A stretch of DNA of 64,000 nucleotides, from positions 19,969-83,968 of the forward strand of contig SHVS01000006.1 of assembly GCA_009694135.1 (NCBI GenBank), given 5' to 3'. The stretch comes from Alphaproteobacteria bacterium. Its GTDB lineage: Bacteria; Pseudomonadota; Alphaproteobacteria; UBA6615. This document shows, piece by piece, positions 1-9,052 of the stretch (position 1 is its first letter; every line of letters begins with the position of its first letter). The notes below the pieces were generated by a model. The model did not search any database. It was not told where the DNA came from and saw only the letters and a list, made by a program, of their open reading frames with translations. Position numbers and translations under genes: made by a program.

Positions 1-729
1 ATTGCGCCCGCGCAAGAACTCGGCGCGCACCAAGCCGACCAGCCCCATCCAGCTGAATAGCAGCGTCAGGAACAGGAGCGAGAAGAAGCTGGGCGTTATC
101 ACGCTGGCGAGGATGATCAGCAGATACAGCCGTGGGATCGAGCCCCAGATTTCCATGAAACGCTGAAATAGCAGGTCGAGCCAGCCGCCGAAATAACCCT
201 GCGCCGCGCCGGCGATCACGCCGATGATCGAAGAGATGATCGTGACCGCCAAGCCGAACAGCACCGAAACGCGGAAACCATAGATCAGCCGCGCCACCAC
301 ATCGCGCGCCTGATCGTCGGTGCCGATCCAGTTGCGCGCCGATGGCGGCGCCGGCGCCGGGGTCTTGAGCCCCTTGACGGCGGTATCGTAACTGAAGGGA
401 ATCAGCGGCCAGACCATCCAGCCCTTGGCGGTGATCAGCTCGATGACATAGGGGTCCGTGTAATCGGCTTCGGTCGCGAATTCGCCGCCGAACGCCGTCT
501 CCGGATAGGCGATCAGCGCCGGCAAATAATTTTGACCGTCAAAGCGGACCAGGAGCGGTTTGTCGTTGGCGATCAACTCGGCGAACAGGCTGACGAAAAA
601 TATCGTCGCGAAAATCCACAGCGACCATACGCCGCGCCGGTTGGCGCGGAAATTGGCCAGCCGCCGCGCGGTCAAGGGCGTGATGGCGAAGCCAAGAAAT
701 GTGTCGCGGTTGTTTTGCGAGCGAGACAT
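1..729 (-). CDS. yejE: Microcin C/peptide ABC transporter permease YejE (partial, C-terminus off the left edge)
   Basis: Second inner-membrane permease of a YejABEF-type importer for oligopeptides and microcin C-like peptides. About 243 codons are visible from ATG at 729, and the frame stays open to the left edge, so the C-terminus is missing. The N-terminus reads MSRSQNNRDTFLGFAITPLT, followed by a membrane segment and then a periplasmic stretch containing the family-typical GKWDGQ-like YLPAL and TDPYV region. After that come NWIGTDDQARDV and several hydrophobic helices. The ATG overlaps the yejB stop codon (ATGA), so the two are translationally coupled. The ATPase gene yejF would be expected just outside the window. 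Identification rests on the N-terminal pattern plus the yejA-yejB-yejE order. Confidence 0.88.
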   Translation of the reverse strand, partial: MSRSQNNRDTFLGFAITPLTARRLANFRANRRGVWSLWIFATIFFVSLFAELIANDKPLLVRFDGQNYLPALIAYPETAFGGEFATEADYTDPYVIELITAKGWMVWPLIPFSYDTAVKGLKTPAPAPPSARNWIGTDDQARDVVARLIYGFRVSVLFGLAVTIISSIIGVIAGAAQGYFGGWLDLLFQRFMEIWGSIPRLYLLIILASVITPSFFSLLFLTLLFSWMGLVGLVRAEFLRGRN

Positions 730-1859
730 CAGACCTCGCGGGTCTCGAAGTCGATGCGCGGATCGATGATTGTGTAAGTCAAATCGGAAATCAGACCGAT
801 GAACAGCCCAAGCAGGCTAAAGGCATACAGCGTGGCGAACATGATCGAATAGTCGCGATTGAGCGCGGCTTCGAAGCCCAAGAGCCCGAGTCCATCGAGC
901 GAGAAAATCAGCTCGATGAACACCGTGCCGGCAAACAGGATGCCGATCAGCGCGCCGGGGAAGCCGGCGATGACCAGCAACATGGCGTTACGGAAAACGT
1001 GGCCGTAAAGCACGCGGCCATCGCTCAGTCCTTTGGCGCGCGCGGTGATGACATACTGCTTGTTGATCTCGTCGAGGAACGCGTTCTTCGTGAGCATCGT
1101 CAGCCCGGCATAGCCGCCGATCACCATCGCCGAAAGCGGCAACGTAAGGTGCCAGAAATAGTCGCGGATGCAGCCGAGGTCGGTGGCGCAGGCCGTGAAG
1201 CCGTATTGACTATATTCTGGCGACAGCAGCCCGCGCAGCGGAAACCAGTGGAAATACTGACCGCCGGCGAAGACGACGATCAAGAAAATCGCGAACAGGA
1301 ACTCGGGAATGGCGTTGCCGATGATCACCGCCGCGCTGGTCCATACATCGAAACGCGTGCCGTCCTTGACCGCCTTGGCGATGCCGAGCGGGATCGCGAT
1401 CAGATAGGTGAACAGCGTGGTCCAGAAACCGATCGTGATCGACACCGGGAATTTGTCGATGATCAGATCGACCACCTTGCGATCACGAAAATAGCTGTTG
1501 CCGAAGTCGAAGCGCAGATAGCGGCCCATCATGTCGATGAAGCGGATGTGGATCGGCTTATCGAAGCCGAACTGCCTCTCGATTTCCTTGATGAATTCCG
1601 GGTCGAGACCGCGCGCGCCGCGATATTTGCTTGGGGCGCCGCGATCTTCGAGCGTCTGTTGCTGCTGCTGGTTGCGGATTTCGCCGCCTTCGCCGCCGCC
1701 GAAACGCGCCGTCGGGTCGACATACTCGCCCTTGATACGCGCGAGCAGGGTTTCGACCGGCCCGCCCGGGGCCGCTTGGGTGACGAAGAAATTGATCACC
1801 ATGATCCCGAACAGAGTCGGGATCATCAGCAAGACACGGCGGGCGATATAGGCCAGCAT
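729..1859 (-). CDS. yejB: Microcin C/peptide ABC transporter permease YejB
   Basis: First integral membrane permease of the Yej importer, 376 residues, close to the family length. It starts MLAYIARRVLLMIPTLFGIM, the typical N-terminal helix of DppB/YejB permeases. A long periplasmic insertion follows (about residues 30-110) that contains a short glutamine run and the YejB-type FGFDKPIHIRF segment. The cytoplasmic EAA-like loop reads ITARAKGLSDGRV and precedes the last helices. It lies 16 bp downstream of yejA and overlaps yejE by the ATGA tetranucleotide, so yejA-yejB-yejE form one operon. The protein binds no substrate itself. It forms the channel with YejE, driven by YejF. Confidence 0.93.
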   Translation of the reverse strand: MLAYIARRVLLMIPTLFGIMVINFFVTQAAPGGPVETLLARIKGEYVDPTARFGGGEGGEIRNQQQQQTLEDRGAPSKYRGARGLDPEFIKEIERQFGFDKPIHIRFIDMMGRYLRFDFGNSYFRDRKVVDLIIDKFPVSITIGFWTTLFTYLIAIPLGIAKAVKDGTRFDVWTSAAVIIGNAIPEFLFAIFLIVVFAGGQYFHWFPLRGLLSPEYSQYGFTACATDLGCIRDYFWHLTLPLSAMVIGGYAGLTMLTKNAFLDEINKQYVITARAKGLSDGRVLYGHVFRNAMLLVIAGFPGALIGILFAGTVFIELIFSLDGLGLLGFEAALNRDYSIMFATLYAFSLLGLFIGLISDLTYTIIDPRIDFETREV

Positions 1860-1875
1860 TGATGTTTTGCGGGGC

Positions 1876-3747
1876 TTAGCGGAGCGCCGCGCGCCGCGCG
1901 GCCAGGCTTGCGTCCTTGGCCGGATCGACCCACCACGTGCCGAAGGCGGTGCCGCGTGACGGGATCACCTCCGGCCGGCCGAAGTGGTCCCAATAGGCCA
2001 GGCGATCGGTCGCCAGATGCCATTGCGGCACGACGTAATGGCCCCACAGCAGCACGCGGTCGAGCGCGCGCGTGCGCTCGACCAGGCTCTTGCGGTCGGG
2101 GGCGGAGATCACCAGCTCGATCAGCTCGTCGATCACCGGGTCCTTGATGCCGGCGGTGTTGCTCGAGCCTTTTTCGGCGGCCGAGGCGGAGCCCCAGAAC
2201 CCGCGCTGCTCGTTGCCGGGCGATTCCGACTGCCCCCAGCCGGTGGTCGTGATGTCGAAATCAAATTCATCCATGCGCCGCTGGTACTGCGGCACATCGA
2301 CCGTGCGCACGCTGGCGACGATGCCGAGCCGCTCCAGGCGCTGCACGAATGGCAGGGTGTAACGTTCTTGGGTCGCATCATAGAGCAGGAATTCGATCTC
2401 GAGCGGCTGTCCGCTGCGGCTGTTGACCCGCTTGCCGTCGCGCACCACCCAGCCGGCGGCGTCAAGCAGCTCGCCGGCGCTGCGCAGATTGTTGCGATCG
2501 TTGCCGCTGCCATCGGTCTTGGGCGGCAGATAGGCCTTGGTGAACACCTCGGCCGGAATCTTGCCGCGCAAGCCTTCCAGAATCTTGCGCTCTTCGGAGT
2601 CCTGCGGCAGGTCGTCGAATTTGCCGAAGCTCGCCAGTGCGGAATTGGACCAGTAGCTCGGCGAGCGCGTATAGGCGCCGAAGAAGATATTGGCGTTGGT
2701 CCACTCATAGTCGAAGGCGTTATTCACCGCCTCGCGCAGGCGCGGGTCCTGGAGCTTGGCCTTGCGCGTATTGAACACGAACGCCTGCATGCCCTGCGTG
2801 CGCGAATGCTTGATCTCGTCCTTCTGGATCAAGCCCGCGCGCACGGCCGGCGTGTCATAGGCGGTCGCCCAATTGCGCGCGACGTTTTCGCCGCGATAGT
2901 CGAGATTGCCGCCCTTGAACGCCTCCAGCATGACGGTGGCGTCGCGATAGGTGTCGTAGCGGATTGCATCGAAGTTATTGAACCCAACCGAGGTCGGAAG
3001 TTTGGCGCCCCAATAGTCCTTGACCCGCTCATAAGTGATCGAGCGGCCTGGATCGAGTTCCTTGATCTTATACGGCCCGCTGCCGAGCGGCGGGTCCATG
3101 GTTGAGGCGGTGAAATCGCGCGCCTCCCAGTAATGCCTTGGCAAAACCGTGAGCTGACCCATGATCAGCGGCAGCTCGAGATTGGTCTTATCCTCGAAGC
3201 TGAATTTGACCTTGTTTGCTCCGGTTTTCTCGACCTTGGCCACGCTCTTGTAATAGGCGCGGAAGCCGGGCGTGCCTTTCTCGCGCAGCGTCTCGAAGGT
3301 CCAGATCACGTCATCGACGGTGAGCGGCTTGCCGTCATGCCAGCGCGCGTCGCGGCGCAGGGTGAACTCAACCCAGGAGCGGTCATCCGGCACCTCGACC
3401 GTTTCGCACAGGTGGCAGTATTCGCTGAAGGCTTCGTCCAGGCTGCTGACCATCAGGCTTTCATAGATGCTGCCGATGCCGGCGGCCTTTACGCCCTTGA
3501 CGATGAAGGCATTGAGCGTGTCGTAGGCCGAGATCGAGCCGAGGACGACTTTCCCGCCCTTGGGGGCGCTGGCATTGACGTAGTCGTAATTCTTGTAGTC
3601 CTTCGCGTATTTCGGCGCGCCATGCATGGCGATGCCATGTGCCGGGCCATTGGTGCCGCCGGCGGCGAGGGCTTTGGGTGCCAAGCCCGCGGTCAGTAAC
3701 GCCGCCAGGGAGGCCGCTGCAAATGCCGCAATGCGCGTTGTCAACAT
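1876..3747 (-). CDS. yejA: Extracellular solute-binding protein, family 5 (YejA-like)
   Basis: Periplasmic binding protein that hands peptides to YejB/YejE; 623 residues against roughly 600 for E. coli YejA. I chose ATG 3747 over an upstream in-frame start because it follows GGTGGAGCTCCCC and begins directly with a signal peptide (MLTTRIAAFAAASLAALLTA, cleavage near ALAAGG). The mature part has SBP_bac_5 features: HGIAMHGAPKYAKDYKNYDY near the N-terminus, RDARWHDGKPLTVDDV, and GTGPY-like GSGPYKIKELDPG. The C-terminal WDHFGRPEVIPSRGT is characteristic of YejA-type proteins. It is first in the operon with yejB and yejE. Confidence 0.93.
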   Translation of the reverse strand: MLTTRIAAFAAASLAALLTAGLAPKALAAGGTNGPAHGIAMHGAPKYAKDYKNYDYVNASAPKGGKVVLGSISAYDTLNAFIVKGVKAAGIGSIYESLMVSSLDEAFSEYCHLCETVEVPDDRSWVEFTLRRDARWHDGKPLTVDDVIWTFETLREKGTPGFRAYYKSVAKVEKTGANKVKFSFEDKTNLELPLIMGQLTVLPRHYWEARDFTASTMDPPLGSGPYKIKELDPGRSITYERVKDYWGAKLPTSVGFNNFDAIRYDTYRDATVMLEAFKGGNLDYRGENVARNWATAYDTPAVRAGLIQKDEIKHSRTQGMQAFVFNTRKAKLQDPRLREAVNNAFDYEWTNANIFFGAYTRSPSYWSNSALASFGKFDDLPQDSEERKILEGLRGKIPAEVFTKAYLPPKTDGSGNDRNNLRSAGELLDAAGWVVRDGKRVNSRSGQPLEIEFLLYDATQERYTLPFVQRLERLGIVASVRTVDVPQYQRRMDEFDFDITTTGWGQSESPGNEQRGFWGSASAAEKGSSNTAGIKDPVIDELIELVISAPDRKSLVERTRALDRVLLWGHYVVPQWHLATDRLAYWDHFGRPEVIPSRGTAFGTWWVDPAKDASLAARRAALR

Positions 3748-3814
3748 GGGGAGCTCCACCGTTTTCGCCACGCTCGGACGCTACATTAACACAAGCCGTG
3801 GCGAGCGCTAAAGC

Positions 3815-4606
3815 TCAAGCCGCCCCGGTCAACAGCGCTTGCGCGGGCGCCAGCAGCCGCAGGTCGCCGACCGCCAGAACCTGCCCGCTGCTGGCGGGCG
3901 TGATCGCGCGCCCCTGCCAATCACGCAGCGCGCCGCCGGCACCGTCGATCACCGGCGCCAGCGCCATGAAATCGGTGGCGTCCAGGTCGGTTTCGACCAC
4001 GAGATCGGCCCAGCCGCTGGCGACCAGCCCATAGGCATAGCAATCCGCGCCATAGCGCACGCGCTTGACGCGCTGGCGCACGCGGCCGAAGGCTTCGCGC
4101 TCGGCGCCTTCGAATAACTCCGGATCGGTTGTGAACAGCTGCGCGTCTTCCAGGCGCGCGCAGGGGCGGCAGCGGGCCGGCGCGCCGTTAAAGGTCGTCG
4201 AACGGCCGCTGAGCCCGATCCATCGCTCGTTGAGCGCTGGATGGTCGATGATGCCGAGATAGGGCCGCCCTTCGCGCGCTAAGCCGATCAGGGTGCCGAA
4301 CAGCGGCACGCCGGCGATGAAGCTCTTGGTGCCGTCGATCGGGTCGAGATACCAGACGAACTCGGCATCGGGCCGCTCACTGCCATGTTCCTCGCCGACG
4401 ATGCCGTGCTGTGGATAGGCGCGCGCGATCTCGGCGCGCATGGCCGTTTCCGCCTCGCGGTCGGCGATGGTGACCGGCGTGGCGTCGGGCTTGTCGATCA
4501 CCGCAAGGGCGCTACGAAAATAGCGTCGAGCGATCGAGCCGGAGATTTCCGCGAGGCGGACGCCGAACGCGACCAGCGCGTCCGGGTCCGCGTCGCTCGA
4601 AGACAA
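3815..4606 (-). CDS. hisN: Inositol monophosphatase family, HisN-type histidinol-phosphatase
   Basis: Mg-dependent phosphatase of the inositol monophosphatase superfamily, 263 residues. The metal-site motifs are all visible: GEEHGSE, then YLDPIDGTKSFIAGVPLFG (DPxDGT), and the C-terminal ETDLDATDFMALAPVIDGAGG. The DGTKSF-x-GxPLFGTL variant is typical of the HisN branch, which removes phosphate from L-histidinol phosphate in histidine synthesis in many alphaproteobacteria and actinobacteria. Plain inositol monophosphatase activity cannot be excluded from sequence alone. It lies between a cytochrome c gene and yejA on the same strand. No other his gene is nearby. Confidence 0.82.
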   Translation of the reverse strand: MSSSDADPDALVAFGVRLAEISGSIARRYFRSALAVIDKPDATPVTIADREAETAMRAEIARAYPQHGIVGEEHGSERPDAEFVWYLDPIDGTKSFIAGVPLFGTLIGLAREGRPYLGIIDHPALNERWIGLSGRSTTFNGAPARCRPCARLEDAQLFTTDPELFEGAEREAFGRVRQRVKRVRYGADCYAYGLVASGWADLVVETDLDATDFMALAPVIDGAGGALRDWQGRAITPASSGQVLAVGDLRLLAPAQALLTGAA

Positions 4607-4635
4607 TGGCGGCGGCGAAAAGGTGCCGCGCGGCG

Positions 4636-5214
4636 CTACTTGAGGGACTTGAAGTAAGCGATCAGATTGACACGATCCGCCTCACTTTTCAGCCCGGCAA
4701 AGGTCTGCATTGGCGTGCCCTCGATAAGCGGCTTCGGATCTTCAAGGAACTCAGACAGATCACTTTCGGTCCAGGTCTTGTCCAAGCCCTTGAGCTTCGA
4801 CTTGTAGTCATAGCCGGGCGCCGTGCCCGCCTTGCGTCCGACGACACCAAGTAAGTTGGGACCGACGCCATGCTTGCCAGTGTCAGCCACGCTGTGGCAG
4901 GCAATGCACTTCACGAAGACTTTCTTGCCGGCCTCGGCGTCGCCCGCGCCGACTGCGGCCATCTGTGCGCCGCCGGCAGCAGGCGCGGCGGCTGGTGCTG
5001 CTGCGGCTGGCGCCGGAGTGGCGGCCGGAGCCGGAGTCGTCGCCGGACGAGCGGCCACGGCGGGCGCCGGCGCGGCGCGCGCGGGCGCCGGGCTATGCGT
5101 GCCAACCGTTTCCTTCTCCGGGATGAGAAAATCGGCGATATGGCCGATCACCTCGGACGCCAACAGCGTCACCAGCACCGCACCAAGGATCTTGTTGATG
5201 TCGCCGGCCGACAT
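4636..5214 (-). CDS. Membrane-anchored class I cytochrome c
   Basis: Small c-type cytochrome with an N-terminal membrane anchor, 192 residues from ATG 5214. The N-terminus MSAGDINKILGAVLVTLLAS is an uncleaved helix of the CycM/cytochrome c552 type. A linker rich in Ala and Pro follows (about residues 45-95), then a single heme domain with KCIACHSV (CxxCH) and a distal Met in GTPMQTFAG. The domain ends with the usual NLIAYFKSLK helix. The likely role is electron transfer from the bc1 complex to a terminal oxidase on the periplasmic face. A longer reading from 5301 is possible, but the extra residues lack family character and the shorter start places the anchor correctly. Confidence 0.85.
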   Translation of the reverse strand: MSAGDINKILGAVLVTLLASEVIGHIADFLIPEKETVGTHSPAPARAAPAPAVAARPATTPAPAATPAPAAAAPAAAPAAGGAQMAAVGAGDAEAGKKVFVKCIACHSVADTGKHGVGPNLLGVVGRKAGTAPGYDYKSKLKGLDKTWTESDLSEFLEDPKPLIEGTPMQTFAGLKSEADRVNLIAYFKSLK

Positions 5215-5538
5215 CGATCCCGCCCCAGCTTGACCGTGATTCATTCCCCGCGCCCCAATGTTTTGTCGAACGCCAAGTTTCGTCGAACGTCCAATCGCCA
5301 CACACCGACCGACTGCATTTGCAGAGGGCCAAATTCGTGCCGAGATATGAAGTCGGCCTCAGCCAAGGTCAAATCCCCTGCGGGATGCGCCCGGCCCGTC
5401 CCAAAAACCTTCCCCTACACAACGGCGGCGCGAGATTATACAGCGCGTCCGACCGAGTCCATGGCCTCGCGGTAAAATCGGTTTGCCCGGATTTCAGCGC
5501 TGCCGCATGGTCCCGGTCGAAGGAAACAAGGGGGAACT
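5215..5538. other. Divergent intergenic region between cytochrome c and kdsB
   Basis: About 320 bp with no supportable gene, lying between divergently transcribed genes, so it should hold both promoters. A TAAAAT hexamer at 5473-5478 could be a -10 element for kdsB, but I see no good -35 at the right distance. A clear Shine-Dalgarno (GGGGGAACT) precedes the kdsB ATG. No hairpin followed by a T-run and no RNA-gene signature was seen. Confidence 0.4.
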
Positions 5539-6282
5539 ATGCATCCGATGGTCGTGATTCCGGCGCGCATGGCGGCCATGCGCCTGCCGGGCAAGCCCTT
5601 GGCGATGATCCACGGCCGGCCGATGATCGTTCATTGCTGGCAGCATGCGGTAAACGCTGGGCTCGGGCCCGTGCTCGTGGCCGCCGGCGATGCGGAAATC
5701 GTCGCGGCGATCGAGGCCGCCGGGGGCAATGCGCTGTTGACCGATCCGGCGCTCGCGTCCGGATCGGACCGCGTTCATGCGGCGATGGAAGCGGCTGATC
5801 CCGGCGGAAGTTATGATGTCGTGATCAATTTGCAAGGCGACCTGCCGACCATCGACCCGGCGATCCTCACGGCGGTTCTTGGCCCGCTCGCCGACCCGGC
5901 GGTGGATATCGCCACGCCGGCGGCGCCGATCACCGATATGAGCGAGCACGACGACCCTAATGTGGTGAAGGCAGTGGTGTCGCCGCACGCGCATGGCCGC
6001 GGCGGGCGCGCGCTTTATTTCAGCCGGGCGGCGGTACCGTCGGGCGAGGGGGTCCGCTACCACCACATCGGCGTCTACGCCTACCGGCGCGCAGCTCTGC
6101 GGCGCTTCGTCGCGCTGCCGGCGAGCGTGCTCGAAAAGCGCGAGCGGCTGGAGCAGTTGCGCGCGATGGAGGCCGGAATGAGGATCGATATCGCCTTCGT
6201 TGACTCGATTCCGCGCGGTGTCGATACTGCCGCCGACCTTGAACGCGTGCGCGAGCGTCTGCGGCCCCCCGCCTCGACTTAG
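5539..6282 (+). CDS. kdsB: 3-deoxy-manno-octulosonate cytidylyltransferase
   Basis: Activates KDO with CTP to give CMP-KDO for the lipopolysaccharide inner core; 247 residues, the usual KdsB size, cytoplasmic. The N-terminal nucleotide-binding loop reads VIPARMAAMRLPGKPLAMI, matching the KdsB signature, although the usual Ser residues in this loop are Ala/Met here. INLQGDLPTIDP and YHHIGVYAYRR are further KdsB hallmarks, and the C-terminus has DLERVRERL. ATG 5539 has a strong ribosome binding site. pheA follows 26 bp downstream on the same strand, so they are probably cotranscribed. A CMP-KDO enzyme implies a Gram-negative envelope with KDO-containing LPS. Confidence 0.95.
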   Translation: MHPMVVIPARMAAMRLPGKPLAMIHGRPMIVHCWQHAVNAGLGPVLVAAGDAEIVAAIEAAGGNALLTDPALASGSDRVHAAMEAADPGGSYDVVINLQGDLPTIDPAILTAVLGPLADPAVDIATPAAPITDMSEHDDPNVVKAVVSPHAHGRGGRALYFSRAAVPSGEGVRYHHIGVYAYRRAALRRFVALPASVLEKRERLEQLRAMEAGMRIDIAFVDSIPRGVDTAADLERVRERLRPPAST

Positions 6283-6308
6283 AGCCTAGGAGCGGATTTC
6301 TCACCATC

Positions 6309-7205
6309 ATGGCTGCTCGCAAGAAACCTGGCCGCGCCCAAGCGGCCCCCGCCCGCAGCGCTTCGGCGTCGAAAGCGGGCGTGATCGCCTTCCAGGGCAT
6401 CCTCGGCGCCTATTCGCATCTCGCCTGCCGCGAGGCCTATCCGGCTTTGACGCCGCTGCCGTGCCCGTCGTTCGAGGACGCTTTCGCCGTGGTCGAGGAC
6501 GGACGCGCCGAATGCGCCATGATCCCGATCGAAAACTCGCTCGGCGGGCGGGTGGCGGACATCCACCACCTGCTGCCGGCGTCGTCGCTGTACATCATCG
6601 CCGAGCATTTCCAGCCGGTGCATCATTGCCTCCTGGGCGTGAAAGGCGCGACGCTGGAAGGGCTTAAGCGCGTGCTCAGCCACGAGCAGGCGCTCGCCCA
6701 ATGCCGCGGCCAGCTCAAATCGCTTGGCCTGGAGCCTGTGCTGCGCGCCGATACCGCCGGCGCGGCCAAGGAATTGTCAGAATCCGGCGACAAGACGACC
6801 GGGGCGATCGCCTCGGCCTTGGCCGGCGAAACCTATGGGCTCAAGGTCTTGCGCACGCGCGTCGAGGACCGCATCGGCAATACGACCCGTTTCGTGATCA
6901 TGTCGCGCCGGCGGATCGATCCCGACCCGAAGGATGGCCCCTGCCTGACCGCGCTGATCTTCCAGCTGCGCAGCGTGCCGGCGGCGCTCTACAAGGCGCT
7001 CGGCGGCTTCGCCACCAGCGGCATCAACATCACCAAGATCGAGAGCTACCTGTCCGGCGACCGGTTTTCCGTGGCCCAGTTCTATGCCGAGATCGAGGGC
7101 CACCCCGCCGACCTCAAGGTCGCGCGCGCGCTCGAGGAATTGGACTATTTCTCGACCACATTGCGCATCCTTGGCTCGTTCCGGGCGCATAAGTTCCGGC
7201 AATAG
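6309..7205 (+). CDS. pheA: Prephenate dehydratase with ACT domain
   Basis: Converts prephenate to phenylpyruvate in phenylalanine synthesis; 298 residues, monofunctional (no chorismate mutase domain). After a basic, Ala-rich leader of about 20 residues, the catalytic domain starts at IAFQGILGAYSHLACREAYP. It contains MIPIENSLGGRV and the catalytic-site NTTRFVIM. The C-terminal ACT domain (about residues 215-290) carries GINITKIESY, close to the family's ESRP allosteric motif but with ESYL instead, so the phenylalanine feedback site may differ. It is downstream of kdsB and ends 41 bp before the SRP RNA. Confidence 0.94.
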   Translation: MAARKKPGRAQAAPARSASASKAGVIAFQGILGAYSHLACREAYPALTPLPCPSFEDAFAVVEDGRAECAMIPIENSLGGRVADIHHLLPASSLYIIAEHFQPVHHCLLGVKGATLEGLKRVLSHEQALAQCRGQLKSLGLEPVLRADTAGAAKELSESGDKTTGAIASALAGETYGLKVLRTRVEDRIGNTTRFVIMSRRRIDPDPKDGPCLTALIFQLRSVPAALYKALGGFATSGINITKIESYLSGDRFSVAQFYAEIEGHPADLKVARALEELDYFSTTLRILGSFRAHKFRQ

Positions 7206-7209
7206 GGTG

Positions 7210-7240
7210 TTGCCGCAAGCCGCCGTCCATCTGCTATAGT
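7210..7240 (+). promoter_or_regulatory. Candidate sigma-70 promoter for the SRP RNA
   Basis: TTGCCG at 7210-7215 and TATAGT at 7235-7240, spaced by 19 bp. Position +1 would fall at about 7246-7247, which is where the terminal stem of the SRP RNA begins. The spacer is longer than ideal, so the -35 assignment is weaker than the -10. Confidence 0.5.
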
Positions 7241-7246
7241 CGGTCC

Positions 7247-7340
7247 TGGGAGTCCGGGGCGGACGGGCGCCTTGCGAACCCGGTCAGGTCCGGAAGGAAG
7301 CAGCCGTAGTGATTAGCGCCCGGGTCGTGCCGGGCTCCCA
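7247..7340 (+). ncRNA. ffs: Bacterial small signal recognition particle RNA (4.5S RNA)
   Basis: RNA scaffold that binds Ffh to form the signal recognition particle and target membrane proteins to FtsY and SecYEG. The universally conserved apical domain is present as GGTCAGGTCCGGAAGGAAGC at 7282-7301, including the GGAA tetraloop, followed by AGCCGTA. The ends close the helix: TGGGAGTCCGG at 7247-7257 pairs with CCGGGCTCCCA at 7330-7340 with one G-U pair. The length of about 94 nt fits the short bacterial form. It sits between pheA and dnaX, a placement seen in other alphaproteobacteria. Confidence 0.95.
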
Positions 7341-7363
7341 CTTTGTTTCCCCTGGGCGCGCTT

Positions 7364-9052
7364 ATGAACAACGACTCCGAACCCGTGGCATCCACGCCCG
7401 AGCTGTTCGGCGGCGGCGCCGCGCCCCCGCCTTACCGCGTGTTGGCGCGCAAGTACCGGCCGCAGGACTTCGACGCGCTCATCGGACAGGACGCGCTGGT
7501 GCGCACGCTCACCAACGCCTTCGCCACCGGGCGCATCGCGCATGCCTTCATGCTGACCGGCGTGCGCGGCGTGGGCAAGACCTCGACCGCGCGTATCATC
7601 GCCAAGGCGCTCAACTGCACCGGCGCGGATGGCAAAGGCGGCCCGACGGTCAAGCCCTGCGGCGTGTGCTACAATTGCCGCGCGATCGCCGAGGACCGCC
7701 ACGTCGATGTGCTGGAAATGGATGCCGCCAGCCACACCGGCGTCGACAATATGCGCGAGATCCTCGATGGCACGCGCTATCGGCCGGTGATGGGCCGGGC
7801 CAAGGTCTACATCATCGACGAAGTGCACATGCTGTCGAAGGTTGCCTTCAACGCGCTTCTCAAGACGCTTGAAGAGCCGCCGCCGCATGTGAAGTTCATC
7901 TTCGCCACCACCGAAACGCGCAAGGTTCCGGTCACCGTCTTGTCGCGCTGCCAGCGCTTCGATCTGCACCGCATCGAGACCGCGCGGCTGGTCGAGCATT
8001 TGGCCGCGATCGCCAAGCGGGAAGAGGTGACAGCCGAGGATATGGCGCTGCGGCTGATCGCGCGCGCGGCCGATGGTTCGGCGCGTGACGCGCTTTCGCT
8101 GCTCGATCAGGCGATCGCGCATGGCGATGGCAAGGTCGAGGGCGCGGCGGTGCGCGCCATGCTGGGGCTCGCCGAAGGCGGGCGCGTGCTCGAACTCGCG
8201 GACACGATCTTTCGCGGCGACGCCAAAGCGGTGCTTGGCTTGCTCCGTCGGCTGTATGACTCCGGGGCCGAGCCGTTGACCGTGCTGCAGGATTTGCTCG
8301 ACCTCACGCATTGGCTGACACGGCTGTTGCTGGCGCCCGAAGAGGCCGCGAGCGAAGCGACTTCGGATGAAGAGCGCGCGCAGGGAAAGGCGATGGCGGC
8401 CAAGCTATCGGTGCCGCTGCTTAGCCGTGCCTGGCAGATCCAGCTGAAGGGCTTGAGCGAGGTGCAAGCCGCGCCTTCGCCGATCGACGCCGCCGAGATG
8501 GTGCTGGTGCGCTTATGTTTTGCCGCCGCATTGCCGACGCCGGCGGAGATGATCGCGCGCCTCGATGAAAAGGCCGCGATGGCGTCGCCCGCGCCCGCCG
8601 CCACCGCGACGCGTCCCAAAGAGTCCACGAAAGAGCCAAGCAGTTTTGCCGAAATCGTGGCGCTGTTTGGCCTGCACAAAGAGGCGCGGCTGCGCAACGA
8701 GCTCTACCACCACGTCGAGCCGGTGGCACTCGTCGCTGGACGGCTGGAAATACGCTTGCGGCCGCAGGCGCCGCGCGATCTGCCCGCGCGCGTGCAGGAG
8801 AGGCTGCGTGCCTGGCTCGGCGCGCAATGGCAGGTCGCTTTGGCCGCCGCCGGGGCTTCGGTGGCGACTCTGGCCGAAGCGGAGCGCGTGACAGCGGAAG
8901 AGCGCAAAGCGCAGGCGGCGGAGCATCCACTGGTCAAAGCGACATTGGAGGCCTTTCCGGGCGCGACCATCGTGCGCGTGCGCGCGCTTGACGGCGGCGC
9001 GGGCGAGGGCGTTGACGCCGCGGAATCCGATCTGGATGGAGCCGAGAGATGA
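7364..9052 (+). CDS. dnaX: DNA polymerase III subunit gamma/tau
   Basis: Clamp-loader ATPase of the replicative polymerase, 562 residues from ATG 7364. An upstream TTG at 7343 is in frame but lies against the SRP RNA, so I prefer the ATG. Walker A reads GVRGVGKTST (about residues 66-75). The zinc module has CGVCYNC, and Walker B is IIDEVHML with ATTETRKVPVTVLSRCQRFD as sensor 1/arginine-finger region. Residues after about 400 are an Ala/Pro/Lys-rich linker and a C-terminal tau-like segment ending in acidic residues. I did not find an obvious slippery sequence for gamma production. The stop overlaps the ybaB start (ATGA). Confidence 0.96.
   Translation: MNNDSEPVASTPELFGGGAAPPPYRVLARKYRPQDFDALIGQDALVRTLTNAFATGRIAHAFMLTGVRGVGKTSTARIIAKALNCTGADGKGGPTVKPCGVCYNCRAIAEDRHVDVLEMDAASHTGVDNMREILDGTRYRPVMGRAKVYIIDEVHMLSKVAFNALLKTLEEPPPHVKFIFATTETRKVPVTVLSRCQRFDLHRIETARLVEHLAAIAKREEVTAEDMALRLIARAADGSARDALSLLDQAIAHGDGKVEGAAVRAMLGLAEGGRVLELADTIFRGDAKAVLGLLRRLYDSGAEPLTVLQDLLDLTHWLTRLLLAPEEAASEATSDEERAQGKAMAAKLSVPLLSRAWQIQLKGLSEVQAAPSPIDAAEMVLVRLCFAAALPTPAEMIARLDEKAAMASPAPAATATRPKESTKEPSSFAEIVALFGLHKEARLRNELYHHVEPVALVAGRLEIRLRPQAPRDLPARVQERLRAWLGAQWQVALAAAGASVATLAEAERVTAEERKAQAAEHPLVKATLEAFPGATIVRVRALDGGAGEGVDAAESDLDGAER

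Noticed and set aside
699..1862. 387-codon open frame antisense to yejB
   Set aside because: Arg/Glu/Asp-rich shadow of a real gene in high-GC DNA; no family features.
1984..3105. 373-codon open frame antisense to yejA
   Set aside because: Shadow frame; composition typical of the reverse strand of GC-rich coding sequence.
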